Both the position numbers and the translations under genes were made by a program. Below are positions 38,201 to 53,112 of a DNA stretch of 64,000 nt, in pieces. Within the stretch, counting starts at the first letter, position 1, and every line of letters begins with the position of its first letter. The stretch covers positions 1 through 64,000 of the forward strand of contig JACATO010002209.1 of assembly GCA_018389105.1 (NCBI GenBank), in the 5' to 3' direction. The DNA comes from Nautilus pompilius. Taxonomy: Eukaryota > Mollusca > Cephalopoda > Nautilida > Nautilidae. The notes beneath the pieces were generated by a model, which saw only the letters and a list, made by a program, of their open reading frames with translations, made no database searches and was not told where the DNA came from.

Positions 38201-41200
38201 ATTTAAGTAAAACTTGAGAAAATAATCATTACTGACTTTTTAGCATTAATACTGTTGTCAAGTAGAGTAAATGAAACTATATTTAGAAACAGTTTAAAGC
38301 TGGTTGCTCAACCCTGATTAATATTTTTTTTTTCTTTTCTCTGAAATTGTATTGTTCTGGAGTATTTATAATTTAGAGAGAAATTTTAGTGTAATGTCAT
38401 AAGCCTATGTAGATCAGGAAAACGTCCTTCATTGAAGAAAAAGCTAAAAATGAAAGTGTATTAAGTAATTTGTGTGTTACAAAATACTGGAATAACACAA
38501 GTTTGGTTTCAGTTATCACTTCATTCATCAATACTGTATATTCAAATTTAATAAATCCTTGCGTTAAATAGTTGCACAAAGCAGAAAAATTGCTAAATTT
38601 TTAGGTGTCACATTTTCAGGTTTTAAAGTGGCAGTTTGTACTGCACTTAAATATGCTAAATTACAAAAAAAATGAAAAACGTTGGCTATGAGCGGTGAGA
38701 CTAACAAGTGCACAAATTAAATTGGAACATTCATACTTAAGTTTGAAGGGGTTTGGGCATATAAATGGAGTAGGGAACTTGTTACCTAAAGCTTGGGCAT
38801 CTTAAGTTTGAATAATATTGAAGAAGATTGATTAGGATTTGTGACTTAAATGAAACTAAGCAGTGATGTGATAATGTTTATTCAAATTATTTTTACAGGT
38901 AAAGAAAAAAACAAATTTTTTTCTATAGTTGTTTGTTTGAATTGGGGGGAAATAAATCTTTGAGACATTTGTTGCAGATAACTGTCCAATTATTCTAATT
39001 TAGAAATCTACTTTGCTAACAATAAAGCTTTACAATAACACTGCCCCTGTTTGAATTTATCAGATGAATCTCCACTGGCTGGCTATTTTAATAGTGCATA
39101 TTACCCTTTTAGACTTGAGTCTCACTGAGCTGCAGATGCAAATAAGATTGACCACATAATATGATAGATGATCCCTGCAGCATCCTGTATGACTTGGACA
39201 AACACATTTTCTGTCAGTCTCATAGATGAGGGGGAAAACAAATACATCACAGTGTTAAAAAGAGCCATGATAGTAGGTGCACATCTAGCTGGTTCCACAG
39301 TGGCCAAGACAGTTTTGTTGGTAGGCTGCTCCAAAACATTGATCATTTAAGTTCATCAGTAGTGGCAAAAACTGAAGAAAATGTCTACTGCTAGGGAAGA
39401 AAGTAATCAGGCAGGATAGCAATGCCCCAACTGTTGTCATACAATAGACCAACTTACATACTTGTTCATTGCAAGGAAATATCTGCACCCATGTCCAGCC
39501 ATGCCATGTGAAGAATGTTGCAAAGAATAGTCTATGATAGTAGGATATCATTACATAAACCACTGACCACAGTTATCAACACGAAAAGATATCTCATTCA
39601 GCAAAATTGGGGGGAAAGTGATGTAGCTTGATGAATCTCTCTTCACCCATTTTTGCACAGATCTGGAAAAGGCCCTGTGCTTCCATCTGTCCAGACCTTT
39701 GGTGGTGGAGTCCTTGTTAGGAGCATATTTTGCTGGCATGCCCTAGCCACTTGGCTTTTTTAGAAGTCACAAGGAATGCTAAAACTTATATCAACATCAT
39801 TTTTGTTCAAGTGCATCTAGTGATATTCCATGTGTACCCTGATGGAGATGGATACTTCCAAGTCCACAGTACTCCCATCTACTGTGCCCACATTATGCGC
39901 TCTCAAGGTTTGAGAAACATGACAAAAATTTCAAGCATCTGTCATGCCCAGCAGAATCCCTGGATATCAGTCTAATCGAGCCTATGTGGTATGAACTTGA
40001 AAGACAGGTTAACCATTATGATTCTTTTTCTACTTTACTCCATACATTACAAATAATATTAATGACTGAATATGGAAATATCTCTCAGGAAACCTTCCAG
40101 CATCTGGTGGATTCTATTCCAAGTTGTGCCACAGCTATTATTTTGGCAAAAGGTGGACAGCCAGTGTATGGGGAAAAGAATGAAACTCTATCTTTATTTA
40201 TGAACTCAGAAAAATGTAATTATGTCCATGTTTTGCCTCAGGTTTCTGTGTAGAATACGTAACTAACAAATCATTTTCTTATATTGTATATATGTCATTT
40301 TTATAAGGAAACTTCTTATATTTTTTTACTTAATTTGTTTTTGAAGAAATTTGAAAATACAAGGAAGAATGATTAACTGAGTATGTAATAATCTCATGAC
40401 ATCATCTCTTATTTTCTGAAAGAAATGAAACATCATTTTGTGTTTATTTTGAAGATATTTAAAATGTTATTAATTTTTTTTCAGTATGAGTTCATACCTG
40501 GTGAAGCTTGATGACTATTATGTAAATAAAGATGTGGGAAAATTTTCTGCTTCAAAAAGTGTTGAACAGTTTTGGATAGGTAAGTCAAATCATTAGCAGA
40601 ACAGATGTAGTACAGTGGAGCAGTCCACTGTTTGTCTGTCTTTGAGTCGATTTTTATATAATGGATAAAACAATATACAGGTTACTTTGGTCATTTGTAT
40701 GAGAAAAGGAAATTATAAACCACATGCACTAAGTTACACAAGAAATTAATTTTCATTTTGTTGGTCTTTTAAGATTAGATTTTAAATTAATTTTTATCAA
40801 AATAAATATTCCCATGTCACTTTATATTTTATGTGATCTATTTGTGATGATAATGTTTTATGCATTCTTTAAATGTCACCTTTTAATTTTCAGATAAGTA
40901 TTCATCTTTATAATGTAGATTTATGTGCATTTATTCTATGTGATCTAAAATGATCCAGTGTTTCAGAAAAGAGTAGCAGTATGTCCTGAATTAGCTTTGG
41001 CATATGATTTTTGTACATTAAAAATGCATTCTTTCCAGGTACATAACTGTATCTAAGTTTGTAAGGAATGTTCAATTGATAAAAATGAAGGGAATGATAT
41101 TTTAAATGATTGGATGTATGTGTAGGAGCTGGTATGCATGGAAATAAATGCTGAGAAGAATTAAATTTATGAAAAAACAACATGTTATTTTAAAATTTGT

Positions 41201-44200
41201 TCTTTCACAGGTTTTAACCGGCTGCATGTAAACAAAACAGACAAAAGCATTGCACAGTGGAGTGATGGGTCACTAACCAGCATCAGTAAGGGATTCTGGA
41301 GCAATTATAATCCAAAAGTCAATGATGGTGATTGCGTGTTCATGTCAGATACCAAAATTGGATATAGGTGGTCATTTGCAGATTGTAATGACAAAAAGCA
41401 CTTTGTTTGTGAGTTGACTGCATGCCCAGTAGGTAAGTGTTTATTACAAAATGTTTTTGTTTTGGAGATTTGTTCTTATTATTCATCATAGCATCTAGAA
41501 AACAGGACTGCTAGTTTGTTATGTGGGGCCCAGGAAATTCCAGAAAAGTAAGCTGTTTTTCTGGTCAGATATTTTTGTAAAATAATACAGCAGTAAGTTT
41601 TTCTCAAAAATGTAATGTGATCTATTTTGGATGTTCCAAAAATGAAACAATACTAAACATTATCTGTTGCTTGCACGCATGTTTCAGGTACGTTTCGCTG
41701 TTATAATGGACAGTGCATTGTCAGTAAATGGCTCTGTGATGGTGAAAACGACTGTGGCGACTTTTCCGATGAGAACAATTGCAGTAAGTATGCGCACTTT
41801 TGTTAAGGAGAAGTTTGAGAGTTTCATGGCTTTGAAAAAATAAATGTGCACAGCTAGAAATATTTAATCTCAAGTTATAATTTAATAGAACAGAAAGGAG
41901 TTGCAATCATGGACTAATAAACCTGGGATTTAGCACAATAGAAAATTAGAACTATTATTAATGTCCTCGTTCATCTACAAACATTTAAAGGTGAAACTGG
42001 GAGACATTTTCAGCAATTATTCTAGAACACCAACCTCCTAGCAGCAAAGTATTAATAGGTTTCAATCTTTTTATTGTCCCTCACTTTTAGCAAATCTGAC
42101 CGCAAGTAGTGAAATCGTTTGTAAATAAAGCTGGAAATTTTCTTTTGTGAATTTTCCATGAATGTTCCCTGGAAACAGAATTTATACAGAATTTCCTTAA
42201 TGTTTTCATTAATATTGTACTGGTGGCATATTTCTCATTGAGTTTCAGAAGATACAACAAAGTTGATAAGTCTGAATGTTTTATAACCAGCTTAGTGGTA
42301 AATGTTTCAGTAATAAGTAAACAAATCTGCTGTTGAAGAAAAGTTGAAAAAGGAAATATTTCTAGCTTTTAAAAGTGTTCAGGTTATTTATGCATGTAGC
42401 GTTTTAAATGTTTGAATCAAACTGGTGCTTGATTCTCACAAAAGAATGATAAATTGTTTGGTAACGTTTGATTTATTACTTTTTTTTTCTGTTTTCAGCT
42501 TCCAACTGCACACATTATGTGACAGGTTCATCTGGTGTCATCGAGTCACCGGCCTTTCCCAATAACTACTATGCGATGGCTTATTGTATTTGGACAATAG
42601 AAACTCCTGTTGGTACTAATGTGGAACTTGGCGTAAGCATATTAGAGAGAGTTTTCTTCAGAATAAATGATTGGTTATTGATTTGTTTTGATTCTGTAAA
42701 CATCTAATTTGATTTCACATTTTTAGTATAAGCAAATTATGTAACCTCAATCCTTTTTATTGGATTGGATAAAATTTAGTTTTAATCTCAGATTATTGTT
42801 TACAAAAAGAAGAAAAAACAACATTTATCCATGATTTTCTTTCTTTAATCTTAATGTTTACTGTCAAAAATGTTTTAAATAGTCTAAAGAAACAACAAAG
42901 ACATTCCCAGCATGTCCTTAAGCCATTTTTGTTGCAATGTCCTGGTGGCTATCTGTTGGTAAACAGCCAAGCAAGATTACTGATTGCATTAACTATAGAA
43001 GGAGTTGCTTTTATTTTTACCCACTTGAGAGATTCGAGAGCTGATAATGGCAGAAGCCTGAGAATAATTAGACTTTCAAATAATGTTTCCACAGTCAACT
43101 GAAATAGTTCATATCGATTGTTGACAGTTTCTGTGTTTACTGTGGTTAATAACACATTTTGTTTTCATTTTACCTAGATTACTAAATTGGTAACAGAAAG
43201 AAATCTTGATGAGATGCAGATTTTTGTGGGTGGTAAAACAGAATCTACCTCCATTCTTTTGGAACATTTGTCGGGGAATTTGTCCACCTTACCTACCCCG
43301 TATACCAGCAGCAACAATTTCATGATCGTAAAATTCTTTGGAGACTCATCAAAACAATTTAGTGGTTTTTCAGCCGAATGGAAGATTGGTAAGTTAACAT
43401 TTTGTCAGTGAACAGACATTAGAAATCTGAGAAATTTATATCTGACACAGGTCAGTTATCCTTTTTCAACAATTTGATTTACTGAGTTCTGAGAAGACAA
43501 CTCATATATGGTTTCCAAAATGAATGAATGGTCTTCTTAACATTAAAAGAATAAATAAAATAATGTTTGCAACATTTTCAAACACAATTGTTGCATTTTG
43601 TTTTGGGTTATTTTATGTGAAAATTCTGTTTGCCAATCAAACTACCAACCAGTTTACAACTCTTAAGGAAGCATATGCCTAGTATGCAATTCATATATCT
43701 TAAACAGACACAGATGATCAAAACACATGAAACAGAATTCTAGACAAACCACCTAATTTGGAGGCCATCTTTGTGAGGGGCTAGTCACAATATAGGCTGC
43801 AACTATATACAGCTCTCCATTCTTTTTAGCAAAATTCAAAAGTGTGAAGTAGATGGAAATAATCTTTACTATGATGATGTATATTTAAAGGCACAAGACA
43901 TGCATGTCGTGTTTTAATAAATTTTTCATTTTCTTCTGATCAGACTTTGTTATTATTTCAGCAACTTTTTGGAAAATAATATTGCATGTAGCTTTGGGGC
44001 ATTATAAACTTGCAACCAGTCATAAGAAATTAAATGTACTTCAACTGTAAAACAGATTTGTTCCAGCTCAGAGATCTATACTTTAAAATTTAATGTACAA
44101 ATCAAAATTTAAATGGTATGTAGCACCATAGATATTTGTTCCAACATTTCAATCTTGTTTTAACAGGTTTTTGAAGCTTTCTCAAACTATGCTTTCAAAC

Positions 44201-47200
44201 ATTTTATACATAATAGAAAAATGGTATTATTACCATGTAGTTTGAGTAATGTTTTACAAAAAACTTTCAAATGTCTAATAATATTTCATATGCCTACATA
44301 TGCATTTAAAAATTTTTTTATAGCTTCTGCTAACCAGAGTTCAGATCAGCTGACAGCTACAATTACCCCAAAATCTTTGAACTCTCCACTGTATCCAAAA
44401 AAGTACCTTCTTAACCAGAACTATTGGTGGACAATCACAGCTACAAGGAAGACAGCAATAATCACAATTCAGGTAAAACCCCTAGATGAAAAAAATTTTA
44501 AAAGGGCATATTTTGTACTTGCAGTGTTAACATTTTCAGACTTCATTATCAAAGATTCCTTTTTCAATTAAATGCAGTTAATAGATATTGTGTCAACTAA
44601 AAATTATTTTTCAAAAAAAGTGTTACATTCTTAGGCTTGAATGATAACCAAAACCAGATAAATTTTATTTAGACATATACAGTATTTAGTTTTACTTGTG
44701 GAAAAACACAAAGCAATTAGAAGTTATAGGAAATAATTTATTCCTTAGGGCATGGATTTTATTACAATATGTTAATGAAGAAATAGCATTAATGTTGGTG
44801 CTGGTACTCTCTGTTAAGTTAAAAATGACACGATTGTGACTTAACATTCGTTGCTATTGCTAATTCAGAACTGTACACAGTTGACACGTCTGCAAGTCTA
44901 ATCACCCGATCTGGTGTCCCTTGCCATTCCTGAGTTAAGGCCAATTCTAGATTATGTGGGTTCTTTGGAAGGTGAAGCAACTATTGTTAGATCTGTGGAG
45001 AGGTGACTGCTCTGTTCTAAAGGACCATTCCTCTTCATCTGCTTGTCATGAGTATTTGTGCAGTGGATACAAACTCTGCATAACTGATGTTAGCTACTTT
45101 GTACCTCCAGTTATTTTGTTTACTTGCTATATTTTCCATAAAATGCTCCTTAATCTGATATTTTTATATATTTATGTTCAGTAGATATATATATATATAT
45201 AAGGGTTTGTTTTTTTTAGTCTTATTGCATAATTTATATTTGCAAAGTCATGGCTGCTAATATTTACATGTATTACTCCTGTTTACATGTTTTAAAACTT
45301 GGAGATTAGTTATTACAGCAGCTAATAACTACAGCAAACTAATGGTCTTATTGAGTCAGCTTTCTTTAAATGTGTAACTGTGATTGTAAGAAGTCAATGC
45401 GTGTATTTCTAAAATGTTCCTTTGTCAAAGATACAGATCATCTTAAAGGTATACTTAATAGTAGTGGTAACATGTCTTTCTTCTCATTGGTCCAGCTATT
45501 GATGAATACATCTAACAGTTTACATTGTTTTATAGATGTCAAACATTTAAAAGATCTTAAGCCATATAAGTAAACTTTTTTCCATGACTCATCAGAGTTA
45601 TTTATTATGCCCAGTGATTTTGTATAATAAATCTCAAGCCTTTCTTTATCAAGGCATGATATTCAGTCTTTTCACTTTAATGTAGTACAGTACTAAGAAC
45701 ACCCAAGTTTCTTACTATACATATATATAGAATTTTTTAAGGGGTGGTCAGATCTAAGTGTCAATACCTTGCACAACCTTTCAACATCAGTAACTTATTT
45801 GAAAGGTGTAAGCTGGTGGTATTACTTTATGAATAAAATACATATAGTATGAGTAACATTGAATGTGGAAACATAAATCATGTGTTCAGTTTTTTTGTTT
45901 TTTGCTAAAAATCAACTTGTTTATCATTTCAAACTTTGCTATAAATATTGGTGAGGTAGAGTTGACATGAATGTGTTACTTGAAATATTGTCAGATTTAA
46001 ATTATGTCCAATGTGATCAACAAAAACATGGATTTCCCTTGGTGGGAATGATTTTAAAATACTTTTTTTTAGTTGTCTCTCTCGCTCTGATGGGCACTAG
46101 TTAGCGTAGGTGTCTTGTCACATTTTCTGTGGAAATTATAGGTAGGTTCAGTAATAGTGTCAATTTAAAGCAGGTCAGGTTGTTACTGTACATCAGAGCA
46201 AGTGTTAGTTTTGAAAAAGATACCTTTGTTAGCACTAATAAATTAGTCTTAAATCTTAATTTAAACTCAATACAATTTTAAAATTTTAGTTCAAATATAA
46301 AAATTTTTTTCTTTTGATTTTTGAAGTTATAAATAAGAAAACCTGCTATGGAGACACCTGCGCAAGCTGAACTCATCGAAACATTGAATATAAATTGTTG
46401 AACGATTGAACAATAGCTTCCATACTTTTACATTAAAATTTTTAAAAATACTAAAATTCTTTAAATTCAAATAAATCTCAAATATTTGCTAAGTTTCAAA
46501 TCTGAGAATATTTTTGATTGAGAAATGTTTGTTGGTTGTCTGAATTAATGATTTTAGTCTTCACAACTAATTTCTCATTCATGGAAATCATGGGAAATCA
46601 CATTTAGATTTTAAGTAAATTAAAGTTCAAACCTTCATTATACATTGATTTTCTACATTTGATTTTAAGATGACTACTTACTAGTTAATAGTTCAGTCTC
46701 TAGGATGAAAGAAATTATTAGACAATTTCTATGATTACCAATGAATTTTCTTTTTTAGTTTTCTTTAAAATCTTGCATTGCACCATTGCCTGTTGATAGA
46801 CAGAACCTTGAGAATTACTATATAATATAGAAATGAATTGTATTAAACCTCAGCTGAGATTATCTGGCAGATTTTAGTAAAAATCATTTCTCATACTTTT
46901 CCAAACTAACTATTTTTTCTCTCCACCTAGAGGTCTTTATGAAAACTACTATTGGTTTCCCTAAAAAAAAAAATAAAAAATCAGCATTTGGGTGTGGCTT
47001 GCATGAGACCACTCCTAGACTAAGGTCATCACCTATTGGTCATCACCTATTCATCATCACCTATTCTTAACATGGCCACACCTCAGAAATGTTTTTAAGC
47101 TTTCTCATAGCAAATACCCAGTCACCTGAAATGTGTCTAATTATTTCATAAGGTAAAAATGTAAAATATAAATGGCAAAGTTGAATAAAATGAAACTAAA

Positions 47201-50200
47201 ATACTTAACAAATGATATCTACTCTCTGATCCCTTGGCAACAACAACAACAACAACAACAACTAATTTTATTTTCAGATGGTTACATTTTACATTTATAA
47301 ATTAGTTGTGCATGTTACTGAACTTGAATTTTCCTTATAATAAATTTCAAAGAAATTAATGATTTATTAAAATTAAATTCTGTTACATTTTTGTTTCAGA
47401 GTATGCATTTTTATCATGTATAGTAGATTGTAATTTTAAAAATACTTATTACAATTTTATTTACATGCATATTTTTATAATTTTTTGTGTTTTTTGACAT
47501 CATGATATAGCATCGGTGTCTGGGAAGAAAATGAAAATATTACTTCACTGATGCTGCATTGTTCTTGGTGTTTTGTGTTGAATATTTGCTTTTACATTTC
47601 AACCCTGACTTATACATCATACCAATACTTTTGGTGATGAAATCTTTAGGGGTTTAGCCAATTTTGATATCTTTTGTTTAATTTCATGCTCTTTGTGACT
47701 ATAAAGAACAGACCGTGGCAGGACATGTGCCATGTCAAGAAAACAGTACAAATCTTTAACGTCACGACTAAAAAGAAGGTTTATAAGATGTATTTCAAAG
47801 TTTGTGTTTATAAATAGTAGTTTATAAGGTATTGGAGCAAATAATGGCTGCCTACATACAAATAGTGTTTTTGTTATAATTAGTTGTATAATAAATTGGT
47901 GAAGTCAGTTTTAACATTTCAGGTGCAGTTGCTTTAATTACATAAATCAGTTACCATAATCTCACATCTGTCATAACCAGACCATTGGTCATCCCCCTTT
48001 TTGTAAAAATGCAACAATTCTTATTAGTCATCTTACTACTCCAAATTCCCAAATCTTCAGTAAAAATGCTCAAAATTGTTGATTTAATTAATTACATGAT
48101 TAAGCTTTGAAATGTCGCTTTCAGGTTTATATATACCCAGGCTACAAGGAACATTACTCATCACAGAGTTAATCCGTACAACAAAATATTCAATATGCCT
48201 CTAAAACAAATGAAATACAATGACAAATTCAACACCAGAGTTTTGAAATTTGCTCTCATAAACAACAACAGTTCTGCAGCTCATTAATGTGAATAAAGAA
48301 TTAGTGCATAAAACTAACAGGGAAAACATTAACAAAATAAAGATACCTTGTGATAAGTGTGGAGACCACAGAAGGCAATAAAAGTGGGCAAAATTAAGGA
48401 GATCGTTCCAACTGGGTCAGTGGACACTGACAATCTGGCAGAATTGTAACAAAGAATGCTATTCGACTGCAAGCCAAGATGGAGGCTTTGGAGAAAGGAT
48501 TAAAGGACTTTCCTGGCAACCCAACCTAGTGTTTCTGATTTATGGAATAGAAGTTTCTCTCCATGCTCCAGCAGACCAAGATATTTCAGAAATTAACAAC
48601 TGACCTTGATGACAAGAAAACTTAGTTTCAGTGATGTCTTGAATCTTCATAAGAAGAACAAATAGAATCTTAGCCAGGTTGGGAATATGGACGAAACACT
48701 CATGTGCTTAAAAATACTAACAGACAGAACCATGGATGAGACTGGTGCTAAAGTGTACTGTAAGGAAGACGGTAGGCCACAAGAAAACTGACTTTACTGT
48801 AATTTTGCTTTCATGGCTGATGAGACAAACCTCAAACCAGTGGTAATCCTTAAAAGGAAAATATTCCTCAAGAAAGACAACTTCACAACCAGTTTTGCTG
48901 TTCATGTTCATTCAAAAGACTAGATGAATTAGAAAGTCATTAATGTCTGGATAGAATGTGAAATAAGTGTCATGGCAAGATTTCTGTACTGCTTTGCACA
49001 TGTTTAAGGCCACCTGTGTGAAAGTGTGAAAAAAAAAGTCTGCAGCAAAATAAAACAAATTTAGCAGTCATCCCCAGATGCTTAACATCTATTGTACTGC
49101 CTTTGGATGTGTGCGTAAATAAACGGTACATAGATCATGTTTGTGTTGAGTGGGAAAGTGGCCAACATTTGTACACAACAGTTGGAAACACATGAGCAGC
49201 CACCTTAGCAACTGTGTGCTAGTGGGGATTTTTGGCTTGAAAGGACATTAAACCAGATACTGTTTCATGCTCATTCAGAAAGTGTGGGACCAGTGATGTT
49301 TTGGATGCTGTAGAGGAAGATATTCTTTGGTGTGATGAAGATAAAGCAAGGATGAAGATGCTAAACACTTCTTCTGGTGTCAAGGATTCATACAAAGATC
49401 AAATTAATCATCTTAGTGTTTGGATGGAATTTTTGGTGGCCAACACTAAATTTTGTTTGGGAAGTTGTTCATGGTCTGTAGTTTGTGGCAGTCATTGCTG
49501 ATTGCGATATTTGCTCCATTGTGAATGATGAGGAACAATTGATCTGCTGATATAAAATCTGCTTATTTTAATGATTTCATTAGTGTAAATGTTATCCATC
49601 ATAAATGATAGACATGTACATTCAGAATAGAACAAATAAATAAAACTGGACATTTTATTTCATATCATTGTTTAGTCTTTTTCTAGTTTCTTGTGTCAGG
49701 TAGCGTGACCTTAGTGAGAAACAATCATTGCAACAATGGTTTGTTTTTGTCTCTTTGGATACTGCGGATTCTTCGATTCTTCCTATAAGATGGAATTTTT
49801 TACAGATAAATCATTATAAAATATAAGTCACCTTTTACATCATATCTACAAAAATCCTCAGTTTTTAGTCAGAAATATGGGTCAATGTATACAAGGCATA
49901 ATCTGAAAGATCTTATAAATTGTTTTATTGTTGTTGTTACTACATTATTTATTTATTTATTGTGTCTTATTTATACAGATAAAAGACATGGATTTGGAGG
50001 ATTTTGATGAAGTGATTATATATGATGGAGATGCTGTGACCAGTACAGTACTGGCTCGATACACAAAAGAGAATCAAATGGATATGCAACTGATTCAATC
50101 AAATGGAAAGAAAGTACTTGTTTTCATGAAGACTCGGGGTCAAAAATATGGCAGAGGATTCCACTTCACTTACATGGAGGGTAAACTAATATTAATTCAA

Positions 50201-51560
50201 AGATTTTATATAGACAAATTATTTTCTTTTACACTAAATACTGGCATGTTTCTGAATCCATTTTGGTCACATATCTATTAATCAAATACTTATTCAATTT
50301 TGGTGGGTTATTCGTGATCCAAGACAGTTTTATGGGATAGAAAAATCTTATATAAATTATTCCATTTGTTAATGGTATTTTATTACTTCATTAAAAGTAT
50401 TAAATTCTGGTATTCTTCTAATTTGTACTGCCAGTTTAATTTCCATTAAAGTACATTTTTTTAAAAAAGGAAAATCAAGTCAAGCCCTTAGCTCTTTTAT
50501 CATTTTATCATAAAGCTACTTGGTTGTTGGTACATTCAGCTAAAGATAAAAGTAGTTCTAATCCTTATAAATCTATGAATCCATTGATAAAATACAGAAC
50601 AGCAGCCAATCAGATTTCATCTTTTATAATGCGTTTACAGTACGTAGATCAAAACATCTGTGACCAAAGCAATTGTCTTTATCAGTATCAGGAAAAATCT
50701 GAAAGTACCTTGAATTCGGTTTCAACTAGTGGTTTTGTTTAGCTTTTACTTTAGTTGTGGAGTCTGGCCAGACTACTAAAGGTACAAATACAGATGTTGA
50801 CAGAAAGACTTGGGCTATACTTTTCAATACAGTGTATATAAAAGTAGTTCTTTGACATGCATTATTTTTTTTAGGTTGTACAATGACAATGAACCACACT
50901 AAAGGGAAAATCTCTTCTCCTGGTTACCAGCAGTCACTTCTGTATCCTTCAAGTTTGGACTGCACATGGATAATTACTGCACCTGATGGAAAGAATTTCA
51001 CTCTTATATTTAATGCAGTTTTTGAATTGGAAAACTCTAAAGATTTCTTATTGGTGATTATTGTTTTCTTCTCTTCTGTAATATATCTTGAGTTACGGGT
51101 TCCTTGAAACAGACTGTAAGACAATGTATACCGATGACCAAAACTTCTTTCCTAACTTAAAAGGTTGCATTTTGAAAACAACAGTTTTGTTGTTTTGTGT
51201 TTGTAACACATTAAAGGAAGAACTAGGAATTTTTTTTCATGCTTGATTATGAACCAAACCAAGATTGTTTTTAAAAAATGTATGAGAGCATACAATTTTT
51301 GATGGATAGGAGAGTATTTAATAAATAAATAAACATAAATTATAATTATAATATAGCCAGTTATTGTTCATATACTGGCTTTAAGTAAATATTTTCTCTA
51401 ACCCTACATTATTCCACCTGTAAACCTATTTTTGTTAAATATAGCTGTATGAAAGGGACTAACCCCAAACAACCAAGCCTTTTCGCTGAAGGAATAATGG
51501 GAAGAAATGAAGAAAATTTCCACTATTATTATTATTATATTATTATTATTATTATTATTA

Positions 51561-51603
<43 letters not shown>

Positions 51604-53076
51604 TGTAGCATTTGGTGAATCTCATTAACCCTTGCAACAATACATTTTTTCTTATCAACATTTTGAAAAAAATAAATACCAGATAACATAAATGATGGAA
51701 ATATGAGCACAGCTTCATTGTTACAAAACAAAATCTCTAGTCATACATTTGACATTGACTGGAACAATTACAGGCAGCAGTTGTAAATAATAAATGAAGG
51801 TGAAAAAAACAGCAAATAAACAGGCATTAGTTTTTCCTGTAGCAGCAATTTATGTATACAATGATATGGCACACCAAAAGAAAAATAATATGGAAGCCTT
51901 CTTTCTTGATTTTGATGCTTGCAACAAAAATTTACATAAAGGTTGCACTGAACTTTGCTAAAGTATAATAAACTGGCTTTTCTTTGAGCAGGAAGTTATG
52001 TTCCTGCAGTAGAAGTTTGGTGGTCTCTTTATGACTAATAATCTGAAGTCTTTAATTCCCATTAAATGCTAATTTGTTATTGGAAGATACATTTTCCATC
52101 CATGTCTCCAGTGAAGTAGCAAAGTAATGTGATAATTTAATTCATTTAACAAAAATTGAATGAAAATATTAGTTTGCAAATAAAATTTCTCATTGGTTTC
52201 TAAAAGAGAAAAAAAAAGGCATTTAGATGTCCTTCGTGAATGAATCATCAGGTTTGAAATCATTTGGATGTGTTTTGGTCATAGTACATGTAGACTTCTT
52301 GATGAGCTCTCCTTTTTTCATACTTGATGACTTCAGTCTATAACATTATTCATTCTCTGGAAATCAGTCTTTACAAAAGACCACATAGCAGAACGTTTCA
52401 GGTATTTTACATGATGCAAAGAGTTCATCATTTTAGAATTATTGGCATTTTAAAATGGATACATATTCATGGAAAATCCTTGACTGAATACAAAAGAAGT
52501 TTTATCAGTTGAGAATATTCTAATCTTTGTACTACTGTTTTGAAAAAATATATAATACAAAGCTGGCCATCCATTATTTACTTATAGTTATATGATGGAG
52601 ACACAAAAACAGGAACAGTCATTGGGAATTTCACAGGAAACAAGTCTCCTGCACCTCTGACATCAACAAAAGGTCTGCTGACTATTAGGTTTACAACAGA
52701 TTCTGCTGTCAACAAGCGAGGATTTGAAGCAATTTATTCCATAGGTATGAGAAGAAAAACTACAGTATATTACAAACCTTGTATTCTATTGTTTAAAAGA
52801 AATCCTATTATTTTGAATCATTTATGTTGTTTTACTGGTACAGGTGTTTATTATTGTTGTTTTTTACTGTATTGGTTTGTCTTCCTGGATCTTTCTTGGT
52901 TTTGTGTAATTCATACTAAATCTAAATGGCATTTTGTATATATATTTATTTATTTTGATTGAAGTATATTTTGGGAAAATAAATTGGAATTATTACAATT
53001 CAAACAATACAGAAATGATTTTACTTCCACTATTTTATTTTTTCATGAAATTACACAAAATAAAGTGAAAACTCGT

Positions 53077-53112
<36 letters not shown>

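Larger units (their letters stand above)
37699..40484. other. Intron within the lectin domain, with transposon relic
   Basis: A 2.8-kb intron carrying a (GT)n-free AT-rich left part, a (TAA)n tract at 38161-38199 and a decayed Tc1/mariner copy at about 39205-40180, listed separately. Confidence 0.85.
44473..49978. other. 5.5-kb intron splitting the second CUB domain
   Basis: The longest intron seen within the recognised part of the gene. It holds an (AT)n tract at 45185-45201, a (CAA)n tract at 47238-47262, a short CATCACCTATT triple repeat near 47027-47065 and a pogo/Tigger relic at about 48370-49370. I found no additional exon whose phase fits. Confidence 0.8.

Noticed and set aside
39984-40253. 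Open frame upstream of exon 3 as a gene exon
   Set aside because: Its residues match the C-terminus of Tc1-like transposases, so it belongs to the intronic transposon relic.
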